The notes below the pieces were generated by a model. That model made no database searches. It saw only the letters and a list, made by a program, of their open reading frames with translations, and had not been told where the DNA came from. This document shows positions 14,559 through 23,039 of a stretch of DNA of 34,944 nt, in pieces. The stretch covers positions 1 through 34,944 of the forward strand of contig CACZHT010000047.1 of assembly GCA_902781045.1 (NCBI GenBank). The letters run 5' to 3'. The position numbers and the translations under genes were made by a program. Source of the stretch: an uncultured Bacteroidales bacterium (lineage in GTDB: Bacteria; Bacteroidota; Bacteroidia; Bacteroidales; Muribaculaceae). The stretch's first letter is position 1, and each line of letters starts with the position of its first letter.

Positions 14559-15680
14559 CTAGGGCTGTAACACCTTGGACAGCCTGACTTGGCTCTTATA
14601 GACCGGAAAATCGAGGGTCATCAGCACACCATTCTCAAATGTCGCGTAGGCATCTTGCATGATGGGCTGGAAAGTGGCGTCAATCCATTCCAGGCCGTAG
14701 TTCCCATCGAAAATGGTCTTGGTGATGTGCCCCTTGAGCAGCCCGGCTTGCCACTGCGTTGCATTGACTTGAGCGCCAGAGAGATAGATGATGTCATATC
14801 CGTCATTGGCCGCCACCACGGCAACTGTGTAGCGCCCTCCCAGTCGCAGCCACTGGTCTTCCATGTCACGGTCTTGATATTGCCAGTAGCCCTCGATGGG
14901 GTCGCTGCTCATGGCCAGATGCTGATCAAGGGCCTCGCGGGTCCAGCAGGTGGCCATGCGGCGTGGTGGGTTGCTTTCAGTGGTCAACACGGTGCGCTCG
15001 ATGGCGATGTGCGCGCCTGGGCTCAAGTACAGACCCGTCTTGACCGTTTTTGAGTCGACATCATCGAGTGCCACTGTGGCCACGGGCTGCAGCCGTTTTT
15101 TGCCCACCGAGATGTCGGCTTGCCCATTAGCGACACTGACCATGAGCGTGTTCAGTCCGTCCTCCATGTCCACACCGTCGCTCAGTGTGCGCCGCGACAG
15201 CAGTGTCTCGCCGCTGCCGTCGTGCCGATAGATTGACACATGCATTGTGCGCTGGTCGGTCAGGTCGTCATAGAGGTTGCTGTTGCTGCAACTGACCTCG
15301 GCGCGGTGATAGTGAGCCGAGTCAGTATAGTCAAACACAATGCCCCACGACGTGCCCTCGACACGCGTCTTGTTCCCGTCTGCATCAATGACAGTGTAGC
15401 TGCGGCCTGCCTGGCTGCTGTGCGATGAGGCACGCACAAGATAGCTGTAACCCGTGTTGGCTGTCAGGGTCGTGTCGGTAGCCACCAGTGGGATGGCACT
15501 GGCATTGCGCAAGTCGAGGCAATTGCCATCCAGGGCACAGGACACATGAGCTTTAGGCTGCGAGCTGAGGACGGCAGTGAGCGATCTGAACTGATTGTAC
15601 GCTGTGGCATAGTGCGAACGCGCCGAGACGAGCCCCACACTGGCAAACATGGCAAGCAGGCAGCAGGTCAGGCGGTTCAT
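14559..15680 (-). CDS. Secreted protein of unknown function
   Basis: A 373-residue protein with a signal peptide (about residues 1-20, ending SAR/SH). The mature part looks all-beta. Segments such as GTSWGIVFDYTDSAHYHRAEVSC, ADISVGKKRLQPVATVALDD and TGLYLSPGAHIAIERTVL alternate like a jelly-roll or lectin-like sandwich (residues about 45-235). A smaller C-terminal domain (about 250-373) holds GYWQYQDRDMEDQWLRLGGRYTVAVVAANDGYDIIYLSG. This is reminiscent of concanavalin-like secreted proteins of Bacteroidales, but I cannot name a family. It follows the LysE-type gene by 12 bp and is presumably co-transcribed with it. It ends at the bidirectional hairpin. Confidence 0.82.
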   Translation of the reverse strand: MNRLTCCLLAMFASVGLVSARSHYATAYNQFRSLTAVLSSQPKAHVSCALDGNCLDLRNASAIPLVATDTTLTANTGYSYLVRASSHSSQAGRSYTVIDADGNKTRVEGTSWGIVFDYTDSAHYHRAEVSCSNSNLYDDLTDQRTMHVSIYRHDGSGETLLSRRTLSDGVDMEDGLNTLMVSVANGQADISVGKKRLQPVATVALDDVDSKTVKTGLYLSPGAHIAIERTVLTTESNPPRRMATCWTREALDQHLAMSSDPIEGYWQYQDRDMEDQWLRLGGRYTVAVVAANDGYDIIYLSGAQVNATQWQAGLLKGHITKTIFDGNYGLEWIDATFQPIMQDAYATFENGVLMTLDFPVYKSQVRLSKVLQP

Positions 15681-15692
15681 GGCTGGTGAGGA

Positions 15693-16352
15693 CTAGAGGA
15701 TTCCCTGGGTCGAGACGTACTGTGCCAGTCCCGTTCCCAGGCCATAAAGCGAAATGATGAGCAACAAGCCGCCCATGATGCGGTTGATGGTCCACATGCT
15801 GCCCTTGGTGAACTGTGAACGTACTTTGTCGACGGCATAGGTGATTACTGTCCACCACAATAGTGCCCCGCCTGCGATAAACAGGTAGCCCAGAATGATG
15901 TGATACCACTTGTGCTCCTCGGGGTTGGGAAAACCGAAACGGGCGAACAAGGGGATGACCAAGAACAGAATTAGTGGATTGGACAAGGTGAAGAAGAATC
16001 CCGTGATGGCGTCGCGCGTGTTGTCATCCTTGTCGTTGGTGTCACGCACACGGTCGCCCTCAGGGTTGTGCAATATCATGTATGCAGCGTAGACAATGAG
16101 AATGACACTGCCCAGAATCTGGAGCATCGTCACATTGTCCTCGATATAGTCGGTCACGAAACTGATTCCCAATCCGGTCAGGAGGCAGTAGAACAAGTCG
16201 CTCGCAGCTGCCCCTAGCCCGGTGAACCATCCCGACACGCGGCCCTTGTTGAGCGTGCGCTGGACAGTCAGGATGCCTATTGGACCCATCGGAGCCGACA
16301 GAATTATACCTATCGATATGCACCCGATCAATAGTGAGATGAGTGTTGCCAA
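15693..16352 (-). CDS. LysE family translocator (probable amino-acid exporter)
   Basis: About 219 residues with six predicted membrane helices (roughly 3-20, 36-60, 72-90, 110-135, 148-172 and 190-212). The N-terminal helix carries the LysE signature SAPMGPIGILTVQRTLNKGR (P21-x2-P24), and helix 4 the TLSNPLILF block. The family exports amino acids or similar small solutes in exchange for protons; the substrate is not predictable. The frame is open to 16580 without a stop, but the extra N-terminus would overlap the promoter. I choose the TTG at 16352, which lies about 19 nt after the predicted transcription start and gives the usual family length; this start is uncertain. It is followed 12 bp later by the secreted protein. 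Confidence 0.85.
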   Translation of the reverse strand: MATLISLLIGCISIGIILSAPMGPIGILTVQRTLNKGRVSGWFTGLGAAASDLFYCLLTGLGISFVTDYIEDNVTMLQILGSVILIVYAAYMILHNPEGDRVRDTNDKDDNTRDAITGFFFTLSNPLILFLVIPLFARFGFPNPEEHKWYHIILGYLFIAGGALLWWTVITYAVDKVRSQFTKGSMWTINRIMGGLLLIISLYGLGTGLAQYVSTQGIL

Positions 16353-16377
16353 AACAAAAAAATCACTTTTTGAACCG

Positions 16378-16409
16378 CAAAAGTACAAAAAAACAGCGGT
16401 CTGAACAAG
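16378..16409 (-). promoter_or_regulatory. Predicted promoter of the LysE-type gene
   Basis: On the minus strand CTTG (complement of 16406-16409), a 20-nt spacer, then TACTTTTG (complement of 16378-16385). One mismatch in the upstream box. The predicted start near 16371 excludes any translation start upstream of it. Confidence 0.6.
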
Positions 16410-16454
16410 AAAAATACCTTTTTTCGTGCAAAAATAGTTTTTTTGTCCTGAGAA

Positions 16455-16486
16455 TTTGATTTTATAAGGATTTAATCGTATATTTG
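16455..16486 (+). promoter_or_regulatory. Predicted promoter of the giant helicase gene
   Basis: TTTG (16455-16458), 20-nt spacer, TATATTTG (16479-16486): an exact consensus match. The start near 16493 gives a leader of only about 17 nt to the ATG at 16510. The gene is divergent from the LysE-type gene. Confidence 0.8.
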
Positions 16487-16509
16487 CAAATTGTAATTTT
16501 TGAGTGTCT

Positions 16510-19500
16510 ATGAGTGAGCTGAATTCTTCGCCGACACCACAACGTGTCATGCTGCAAATCGAGTTGCTGCCGTGCGTCAATCAGGCCATGGTTGACAATC
16601 GTGTTGTGTTGTGCAATCGTCGCGACATTGTCAACGATACCGACAGCCAGCTTCAGGATGTCAGCGTCTCTGTCACCGGCGAACATGTCGAGACATGCAC
16701 TGTAACGGTGGCACAGCTGCCACCATTTTGGACGGTGCAATTGGGAGGGCTGGATGTCAAGTTCAGACAATCAGCCTTTGTCGGCATCAAGCAGCCTGTC
16801 GACACGGTTGTCAACATTGTGGCACAAAGCGGCGACCAGGAGATAGCCCGCTCAGTGTGCACCGTCACACTGTTGCCCGACAATTTCTGGGGCGGGCTGC
16901 AGTCGATGCCATCGACTTTGGCGACTCTGGTAATACCCACATCGTCGGCAGTGGCCACAGTTTTGCAGATGGCCTCGCCCATACTGGAACAGCTCACGGG
17001 TGACCACATCTTTGACAACTATCAGACGCTCGACCCCAATCGAGCAAAGGCGCAGATGCAGGCCATCTATTGCGCTATGCAGCAGCTTGAACTCACTGTC
17101 ATGCCCATGACTCGCGACTTCATGAACGTCCGTGACCGCGTGCGCACACCACACGAGGTGCTGCAAGAGCGCATGAGCAACTGCTTGGAGTTGTCTTTGT
17201 TCATGGCATCGTGCCTCGAGGCGTGCCACCTCAACCCGCTGCTGGTGTTCATGCGGTCACATGTGATGGTGGGCATGTGGCTCGTCGACTCCTATCACAT
17301 CAATCCGGTGAGCGACGATAGCGCATTGTTGAACAAGGCATCGAACGAGGACTTGTCAGAGATGGCTCTGATCGACGTAACGGCGTGTACAGAAACAGAA
17401 CAGGTGTCGTTCGACCAGGCTTGCCGCCGCACCGTGGTCTTGTTGCGCGACACACACCAGGCGTTCAACTGCTTTATCGACATCAAGTCGTGCCGATTGC
17501 AGAACATCATGCCCTCAAGGGTGCTGACCACCGCTGAACCCACCGATGCCGCCTTGGTGCAAGAACTCGTACTCGCCCCGGCACACAGCATGGATGCAGC
17601 CATCGGCAATAACGTCACTGCCCCCGCTCAAATCACCAAGCAGCAGATTTGGGAACGCAAGCTGCTTGACTTCTCGATGCGCAACAACCTGCTGAACATG
17701 CGCATCGGCAGGCGTGTGCTGCCCTTTATCTCATTTGCCATCGACAAGCTCGAAAACCGCATCTGCAAGGGACTGGAATTTGGCATCTATCCCGCGCCTG
17801 TACCCATCCAGATTCAGCCCGATGAGAACGGAATGTTTGACTCGGCCATCTTGCAAGACAGTTGGCGCAGGCTTGTCATCAGTGAGATGGGGAGCAGGCG
17901 TCTGCGCAGCTATCTGAACGAGAATGAGATGATTAATGTGCTCAAGCACATCCATCGCGCCTCACGAACGGCACTGGAGGAGAATGGAGCCAACTCGCTC
18001 TTCCTGACACTGGGCATGCTCAAGTGGTATGAGACCGACCGTAGCACCAAGCCGCGATTTGCCCCCATACTGATGATTCCTGTCGACCTGGTGCGGCATG
18101 CCGGCAATCGATATGTCATCAGGTCGCGTGACGAGGAGACTATCATCAATGTCACGCTCATCGAGATGATCAAGCAACAATTCCAGCTGCCCATGGACGG
18201 TCTCACACCACTGCCCACCAATGACAATGGGGTGGACGTGCGGCAAGTGCTGGCCATCATGCGCTCGTGCATCATGGAACGCCCGCGTTGGGATGTCCTT
18301 GACGAAGCCATGCTGGGACTGTTCTCATTCAGCAAGTTCGTCATGTGGAACGACATCCACAACAATGCCTACCAGTTGGCACAGCATCCGGTCATCCAGG
18401 CTTTGGCGGGCAACAAAATGGTGCACATGGCTGACGCCGGTCTGCCACCGGCCGATGCGCGCGAGCTGGACCAAACGGCCTTGCCCGAGGAGTTTGCCAT
18501 GCCTGTCGATGTCGACTCGTCGCAGTTCGAGGCTATTGTCGACTCGGGGCGGGGCAAGAGTTTTGTGCTTCATGGCCCTCCGGGCACCGGCAAGTCACAG
18601 ACCATCACCAACATTATTGCTAACGCCTTGTTCCAGGGCAAAAGTGTACTGTTCGTGGCCGAGAAGATGGCTGCACTCGAAGTGGTGCAGAAGCGGCTCA
18701 AGGCCATTGGCATCGACCCGTTCTGCCTGGAGCTGCACAGCAACAAGACCACCAAGCGACATGTGCTGGATCAGCTGGAAAAGGCACTGAATGTCACTGA
18801 ACGGAGCGAATCGCGCGAATATCAGCCCACATCCCTCAGGTTGTCGCAGGAGCGTGAAACATTGTCGCACTATGTCCTGGCCATGCACTCGCCGCGACCT
18901 AGTGGCATCTCGCTTTATGAGTGCATCACTCGATACCTGGACATCGAGTATGACGAGATTCAAGAGAACGCAGGTGACGGGCAACTCACGACAGATGAAA
19001 TCACCCGTGGCGAGGAACTAATCCTGTCGCTTGAGCCGGTGGTCAAGTTGACAGGAAAGCCTGAGGATCATCCGCTGCATGGGCTGGTGTTCAATGAGCT
19101 CTCGGCCGAACAACTGCCCGACATCGCCACTAAATTTGTGCAACTGAACCGGCAATTGGCCATGATGCGCCGCCACACCATGCACATCGACGAGTTGATA
19201 GGAGTGAACTTGGGTACCCGGCTCTCTGACTATCGGACACTTGCCCTTCTGTGCAGGGGATTGGCCGGTATCAATCGCATCACTCCCATGATGGTTGACA
19301 GCTATCTCCAGTCAGACATGCAACAGCTGCGTGCCCGACTGTCGCAAGGCAACACTAGGAGACAGAACAAGCTGGTGGTCGACAGCATTTTCCATCCATC
19401 GGCCTATGCTCTCGATGCCAGCCAATTGCTCTTGCAATGGCGCGAGGCAGGTGAGAGTTGGCTCTTGCCCAGATTCATGGCCAGACGCAAGCTGACCAAG

Positions 19501-22485
19501 CAGCTGAAGCCGTACATGAATGGGAAGCAGTCAGGCACCGCGCAGTCGCTGGAGGCGCTGGAGGCGTTTCAGATGGCCGATGCTGTGTGCGACCAAGCCT
19601 GGCAGAACGAAGTCAATGCGGCGTTTGCGCAAGTGCTTGACAAGGACCAGACCGACTGGCAGCAGCTGGAGCAAGAGCTGGAACGAGTGACCAGCTTGCT
19701 CACCGAGTTACGGAACAACATTGCCGTCGAGCGGTACAATCTCATTGTCGAACGGCTGAAAGCCGTGGCACAGGCCGACCCCTATCTCTTCGGCAAGAAT
19801 GCCACCCTCTGGACACAAGTGGTCAACGACTGCGAGAGCATGCAAAGCAAGAAGACTGAGATTGAGGCTATTTGCACATTGGATGACTCTGATAGCGACT
19901 ACTTTGAGCAGTGGGTTGAGCGTGTCAGCAAACATATCGAGGCAATGGGGCGAGAATGGAAGGTCTGGACTGACCGGCGACAGGAGCTGCTGCAGAAGCA
20001 TCTGCCGCAGGTGGTCGAGCGCATCGAGCAAGGCGAGCCGGTCAAGCAAGTGGCCGAGGCCTGGAAAAAGGGCGTATACCATGCCATGGCTACCTATACA
20101 CTGGGCACTGACCAGATGCTCTCCACATTCTCGGGGCTGCTCTTCGAGGATGTCATTGCCAAGTTCCGCAAGCTTGACCATAAGTTCCAGGAGCTGACCA
20201 AGGTCGAACTTTTCAACCGACTTACACGAAATCTGCGGAAGAACTACCTCTCTCCAGAGCTCTCTACGCAGCTGACCTACCTGCGCCGCGTCATCGCCAA
20301 CAGGGGCAGGGCACAGAGTGTGCGCAACATCATGGACCAGCTGGGAGGCCTGTTGCACTATCTGACGCCCTGCATGCTCATGAGTCCCATCTCGGTGGCT
20401 CAATACCTGTCATTAAGCCAGCGACCGTTTGACATTGTCATCTTCGACGAGGCTTCGCAGATGCCTACTAGCGAGGCAATCGGAGCTATCGCGCGTGGCA
20501 AGGCGCTTATCGTGGTGGGCGACCCCAAGCAGATGCCTCCCACCAACTTCTTTAACACCAACCAGGTGGACGAGTCGGAGGAGGCGTTCGATGACCTCGA
20601 CAGTGTGCTGGACGACACCATTGCGCTCGACTTTCCCAACAAGCACCTGCGCTGGCACTACCGCAGCCGACATGAGAGCCTGATTGCGTTCAGCAACTCA
20701 CAGTACTACGATGGGCGGCTCATCACTTTCCCCAGTGTCGACGACCGCGACACAAAGGTTAAATTTGTGCCTGTGCAGGGAACTTATGACTACGGACGCT
20801 CGCGCAGCAACAAAGCCGAGGCGCAAGCTATCGTCAGCGAGGTGTTGCGCCGCCTGCGTGACAAGCAGCTGCAGAAGCTGAGCCTGGGCATTGTTGCCTT
20901 CAGCATCTCGCAGCAGAATCTGATTGATGACATGCTCATGGATGCACTTGCTTTGCGACCCGAACTGGAGCAGCTGGCCACACAGTGCGAAGAACCCATA
21001 TTCATCAAGAACCTGGAAAATGTGCAGGGCGATGAGCGTGACGTGATTCTCTTCTCTATCGGATATGGGCCGGATGTCCACGGCAAGGTGTCGATGAACT
21101 TCGGACCGCTCAACAACTCTGGCGGAGAGCGGCGTCTCAATGTGGCCGTCTCGCGCGCACGATATGAGATGATGGTTTTCTCAACGCTGATGCCCGAGCA
21201 GATTGACCTCAACCGGTCGAAGTCGCTGGGTGTGCAGGGATTGAAGATGTTCCTGGAGTTTGCCCGTGACGGGCGCATCAGTTATCAGACCAATGTGCCG
21301 ACAGCAACTGTCAATATTATGGCACGCCAGCTGGCTCAAATCTTGCAGAGCAAGGGCTATCAGGTGGCCACTGCTATTGGGCGCTCGAAGTTCAAGATTG
21401 ACCTTGCCGTGGTCGACACTACTGACCCGGATAGGTATATGTTGGGTGTGCTGTGCGACGGCAAGGGCTACAGCGACACCAAGACGGTGCGCGACCGTGA
21501 GGTGTGCCAACCCAACGTGCTGTCGATGCTGGGATGGAACATCCTGCGCGTCTGGATGGTCGACTGGTTTTACAACCGAGACCGCGTGGTGCAGCAGGTG
21601 CTGGATGCCTTGTCGCAAATCAAGGAGGCAAACCAGCGGCAACCTGTCGCCAAAACCAGCAAGCCCGCGATGAGGAAGGTGCCTGTCTTCAAACCAGTGC
21701 CTGAACCTGTGCCAAAACTGGTGCTAAGACCTGATTCAGACCCGGAACCAGACCTAGAACCTGAGCCCATAATCATACCCATACCCACAAGAGTGCCAGC
21801 GCCCAAACCGGCGCCCAAGGCTGCCAAAAAAACTGAACTCAAGAAACCGGAACCAAGACCGAATGATGCCAAAATTAAATTTGGCGAGGAACCCTATAGT
21901 GAGGCTGACATTCCCGTCGAGGCCAAGGGTGGGGTGCCCATCATGACCACACGACCCACCAAGACAATGGCGCAAATGCGGCAAATTCTGCAGAGCGAGC
22001 AGCCCATCACATTCCACTATGCATGCAAGCGCATGTGCCGCATCTGGGGAGTGCGGAGCATCAGCGAACGCGTCACACGCTACATGACATGGCTGCTCAA
22101 GCAGACGGCGACTCCCGACCCTTCATCGACCGAGGCTGTTCCCTTCTATTGGGACAATGCCAACCGCAGGTTGACCTACGGCGGATACCGCATTAAGAAT
22201 GGTCGCGAATGGAATGACATACCGCTCATCGAAATCAAAAATGCAATCATCACACAGCTTAAACAGCACCAGACCATCAGCGATGATGAAATGCCCGCCA
22301 TGATTGTGACTCTGTTTGGCATCAAGAAGTGTGTGTCGATGTTTCGTGAGCAGGTGTCCATCGCACTGTCCGAACTGGTGCGAGACAAGCGAATCCTGCA
22401 TGGCGAAGGCAAATTTGCCGCATGCCGCAAGCCAGCCAATAACCACAAACCCCAAGTTCAGCCTGACGATCATGCCGCCGACTGA
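16510..22485 (+). CDS. Giant multidomain SF1 helicase: transglutaminase-like, DUF4011, helicase, Vsr-like nuclease, DUF3320-like
   Basis: A 1991-residue cytoplasmic protein (ATG 16510; a GTG at 16504 is an alternative). Domains: Ig-like beta region (about 10-130); transglutaminase-like domain (about 170-300) with a plausible triad C225 (SNCLELSLF), H251 (RSHVMVGMWL), D289 (LIDVTA); DUF4011 (KLLDFSMRNNLLN at 384-396); SF1 helicase with Walker A GPPGTGKS (689-696), DEAS (1313-1316) and motif VI LNVAVSRAR (1543-1551), split by a long helical insert (about 850-1260); MTES_1575/Vsr-like nuclease with D1631 and D1650-G-K1652; Pro-rich linker (about 1718-1775); DUF3320-like winged-helix tail (about 1810-1980). 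Relatives with this plan occur in accessory regions and are suspected in DNA restriction or repair. It stands alone with its own promoter. All key motifs are intact. Confidence 0.92.
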   Translation: MSELNSSPTPQRVMLQIELLPCVNQAMVDNRVVLCNRRDIVNDTDSQLQDVSVSVTGEHVETCTVTVAQLPPFWTVQLGGLDVKFRQSAFVGIKQPVDTVVNIVAQSGDQEIARSVCTVTLLPDNFWGGLQSMPSTLATLVIPTSSAVATVLQMASPILEQLTGDHIFDNYQTLDPNRAKAQMQAIYCAMQQLELTVMPMTRDFMNVRDRVRTPHEVLQERMSNCLELSLFMASCLEACHLNPLLVFMRSHVMVGMWLVDSYHINPVSDDSALLNKASNEDLSEMALIDVTACTETEQVSFDQACRRTVVLLRDTHQAFNCFIDIKSCRLQNIMPSRVLTTAEPTDAALVQELVLAPAHSMDAAIGNNVTAPAQITKQQIWERKLLDFSMRNNLLNMRIGRRVLPFISFAIDKLENRICKGLEFGIYPAPVPIQIQPDENGMFDSAILQDSWRRLVISEMGSRRLRSYLNENEMINVLKHIHRASRTALEENGANSLFLTLGMLKWYETDRSTKPRFAPILMIPVDLVRHAGNRYVIRSRDEETIINVTLIEMIKQQFQLPMDGLTPLPTNDNGVDVRQVLAIMRSCIMERPRWDVLDEAMLGLFSFSKFVMWNDIHNNAYQLAQHPVIQALAGNKMVHMADAGLPPADARELDQTALPEEFAMPVDVDSSQFEAIVDSGRGKSFVLHGPPGTGKSQTITNIIANALFQGKSVLFVAEKMAALEVVQKRLKAIGIDPFCLELHSNKTTKRHVLDQLEKALNVTERSESREYQPTSLRLSQERETLSHYVLAMHSPRPSGISLYECITRYLDIEYDEIQENAGDGQLTTDEITRGEELILSLEPVVKLTGKPEDHPLHGLVFNELSAEQLPDIATKFVQLNRQLAMMRRHTMHIDELIGVNLGTRLSDYRTLALLCRGLAGINRITPMMVDSYLQSDMQQLRARLSQGNTRRQNKLVVDSIFHPSAYALDASQLLLQWREAGESWLLPRFMARRKLTKQLKPYMNGKQSGTAQSLEALEAFQMADAVCDQAWQNEVNAAFAQVLDKDQTDWQQLEQELERVTSLLTELRNNIAVERYNLIVERLKAVAQADPYLFGKNATLWTQVVNDCESMQSKKTEIEAICTLDDSDSDYFEQWVERVSKHIEAMGREWKVWTDRRQELLQKHLPQVVERIEQGEPVKQVAEAWKKGVYHAMATYTLGTDQMLSTFSGLLFEDVIAKFRKLDHKFQELTKVELFNRLTRNLRKNYLSPELSTQLTYLRRVIANRGRAQSVRNIMDQLGGLLHYLTPCMLMSPISVAQYLSLSQRPFDIVIFDEASQMPTSEAIGAIARGKALIVVGDPKQMPPTNFFNTNQVDESEEAFDDLDSVLDDTIALDFPNKHLRWHYRSRHESLIAFSNSQYYDGRLITFPSVDDRDTKVKFVPVQGTYDYGRSRSNKAEAQAIVSEVLRRLRDKQLQKLSLGIVAFSISQQNLIDDMLMDALALRPELEQLATQCEEPIFIKNLENVQGDERDVILFSIGYGPDVHGKVSMNFGPLNNSGGERRLNVAVSRARYEMMVFSTLMPEQIDLNRSKSLGVQGLKMFLEFARDGRISYQTNVPTATVNIMARQLAQILQSKGYQVATAIGRSKFKIDLAVVDTTDPDRYMLGVLCDGKGYSDTKTVRDREVCQPNVLSMLGWNILRVWMVDWFYNRDRVVQQVLDALSQIKEANQRQPVAKTSKPAMRKVPVFKPVPEPVPKLVLRPDSDPEPDLEPEPIIIPIPTRVPAPKPAPKAAKKTELKKPEPRPNDAKIKFGEEPYSEADIPVEAKGGVPIMTTRPTKTMAQMRQILQSEQPITFHYACKRMCRIWGVRSISERVTRYMTWLLKQTATPDPSSTEAVPFYWDNANRRLTYGGYRIKNGREWNDIPLIEIKNAIITQLKQHQTISDDEMPAMIVTLFGIKKCVSMFREQVSIALSELVRDKRILHGEGKFAACRKPANNHKPQVQPDDHAAD

Positions 22486-22560
22486 CCAGATGCAGCTCGT
22501 CGCAACTGCTCGGCAATAATTCTGCCTTGATTACCAGCTGGTTGCCGAGGCTGAGGCTAG

Positions 22561-22661
22561 TTCCCCAAAGGTTCCAGCGAGCCTCACCTCGCCTTGGGGA
22601 AAGGGTAGGGGAGACGCACAATCGCTGAAGAGATACACTCCATGGTATTTGTTCAGCGATT
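22561..22661. repeat. Intergenic repeat module B, copy 1
   Basis: Contains GGTTCCAGCGAGCCTC, a small hairpin TTCCCCAA (22561-22568) / TTGGGGAA (22594-22601), and GGGGAGACGCACAATCGCTG. The inverted pair AATCGCTGAA (22620-22629) / TTCAGCGATT (22652-22661) bridges into family A. The same blocks recur in order at 30633-30805. The gap 22486-23039 otherwise holds only family A copy 2 and the tig promoter. Confidence 0.75.
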
Positions 22662-22905
22662 GCGTCGGAGACGCTAAAATGCTTCGAAGAAGCTATTTGT
22701 TCGAAAGACCATGCAAGAGGGCCGGAGGTCCTCGCCGCTTGGTCCACAGTTCCTCTGCGAGGCACTTGGCAGGTTGAGTCTCAGGACCAAGCTGCGTGCA
22801 TCTACGATGCACTTGCATGGTCTTTCGAACAAAATCGGGTCTTCGACCCGCTCTGCATCTTCGATGCACAGGGGGGTAAGAGGAGATTCTTCTGAATCGC
22901 GAGAG
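22652..22905. repeat. Dispersed repeat family A, copy 2 (long form with nested inverted repeats)
   Basis: This is the complete long form. Outer inverted repeats are perfect over 22 bp (22696-22717 and 22812-22833). Inside them GCTTGGTCC (22737-22745) pairs with GGACCAAGC (22784-22792). The right part (from about 22804) equals copy 1 at the window start. Copy 3 at about 30480 has the same outer sequence but lacks the roughly 140-bp nested segment. No coding potential is seen. It could extrude as a cruciform or be transcribed as a structured RNA. Confidence 0.82.
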
Positions 22906-22955
22906 TTACCACTCCATGTACGAAAAGTTAAGGTAACAAAAAAAAGCGCCTTAAA

Positions 22956-22987
22956 TTTGGGTGAGCAGAGAAGATGATGTAATTTTG
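22956..22987 (+). promoter_or_regulatory. Predicted promoter of tig
   Basis: TTTG (22956-22959), 20-nt spacer, TAATTTTG (22980-22987): exact consensus. The expected start near 22994 gives a leader of about 46 nt. Confidence 0.82.
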
Positions 22988-23039
22988 CACCTTGATTTTG
23001 AAAAAGCAACATTAATTAAATATAGATTTCGTAACCCCA

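Noticed and set aside
22486..23039. A small gene at 22711-22977
   Set aside because: It lies within the family A repeat, its frame is not kept in the other copies, and it overlaps the upstream box of the tig promoter.
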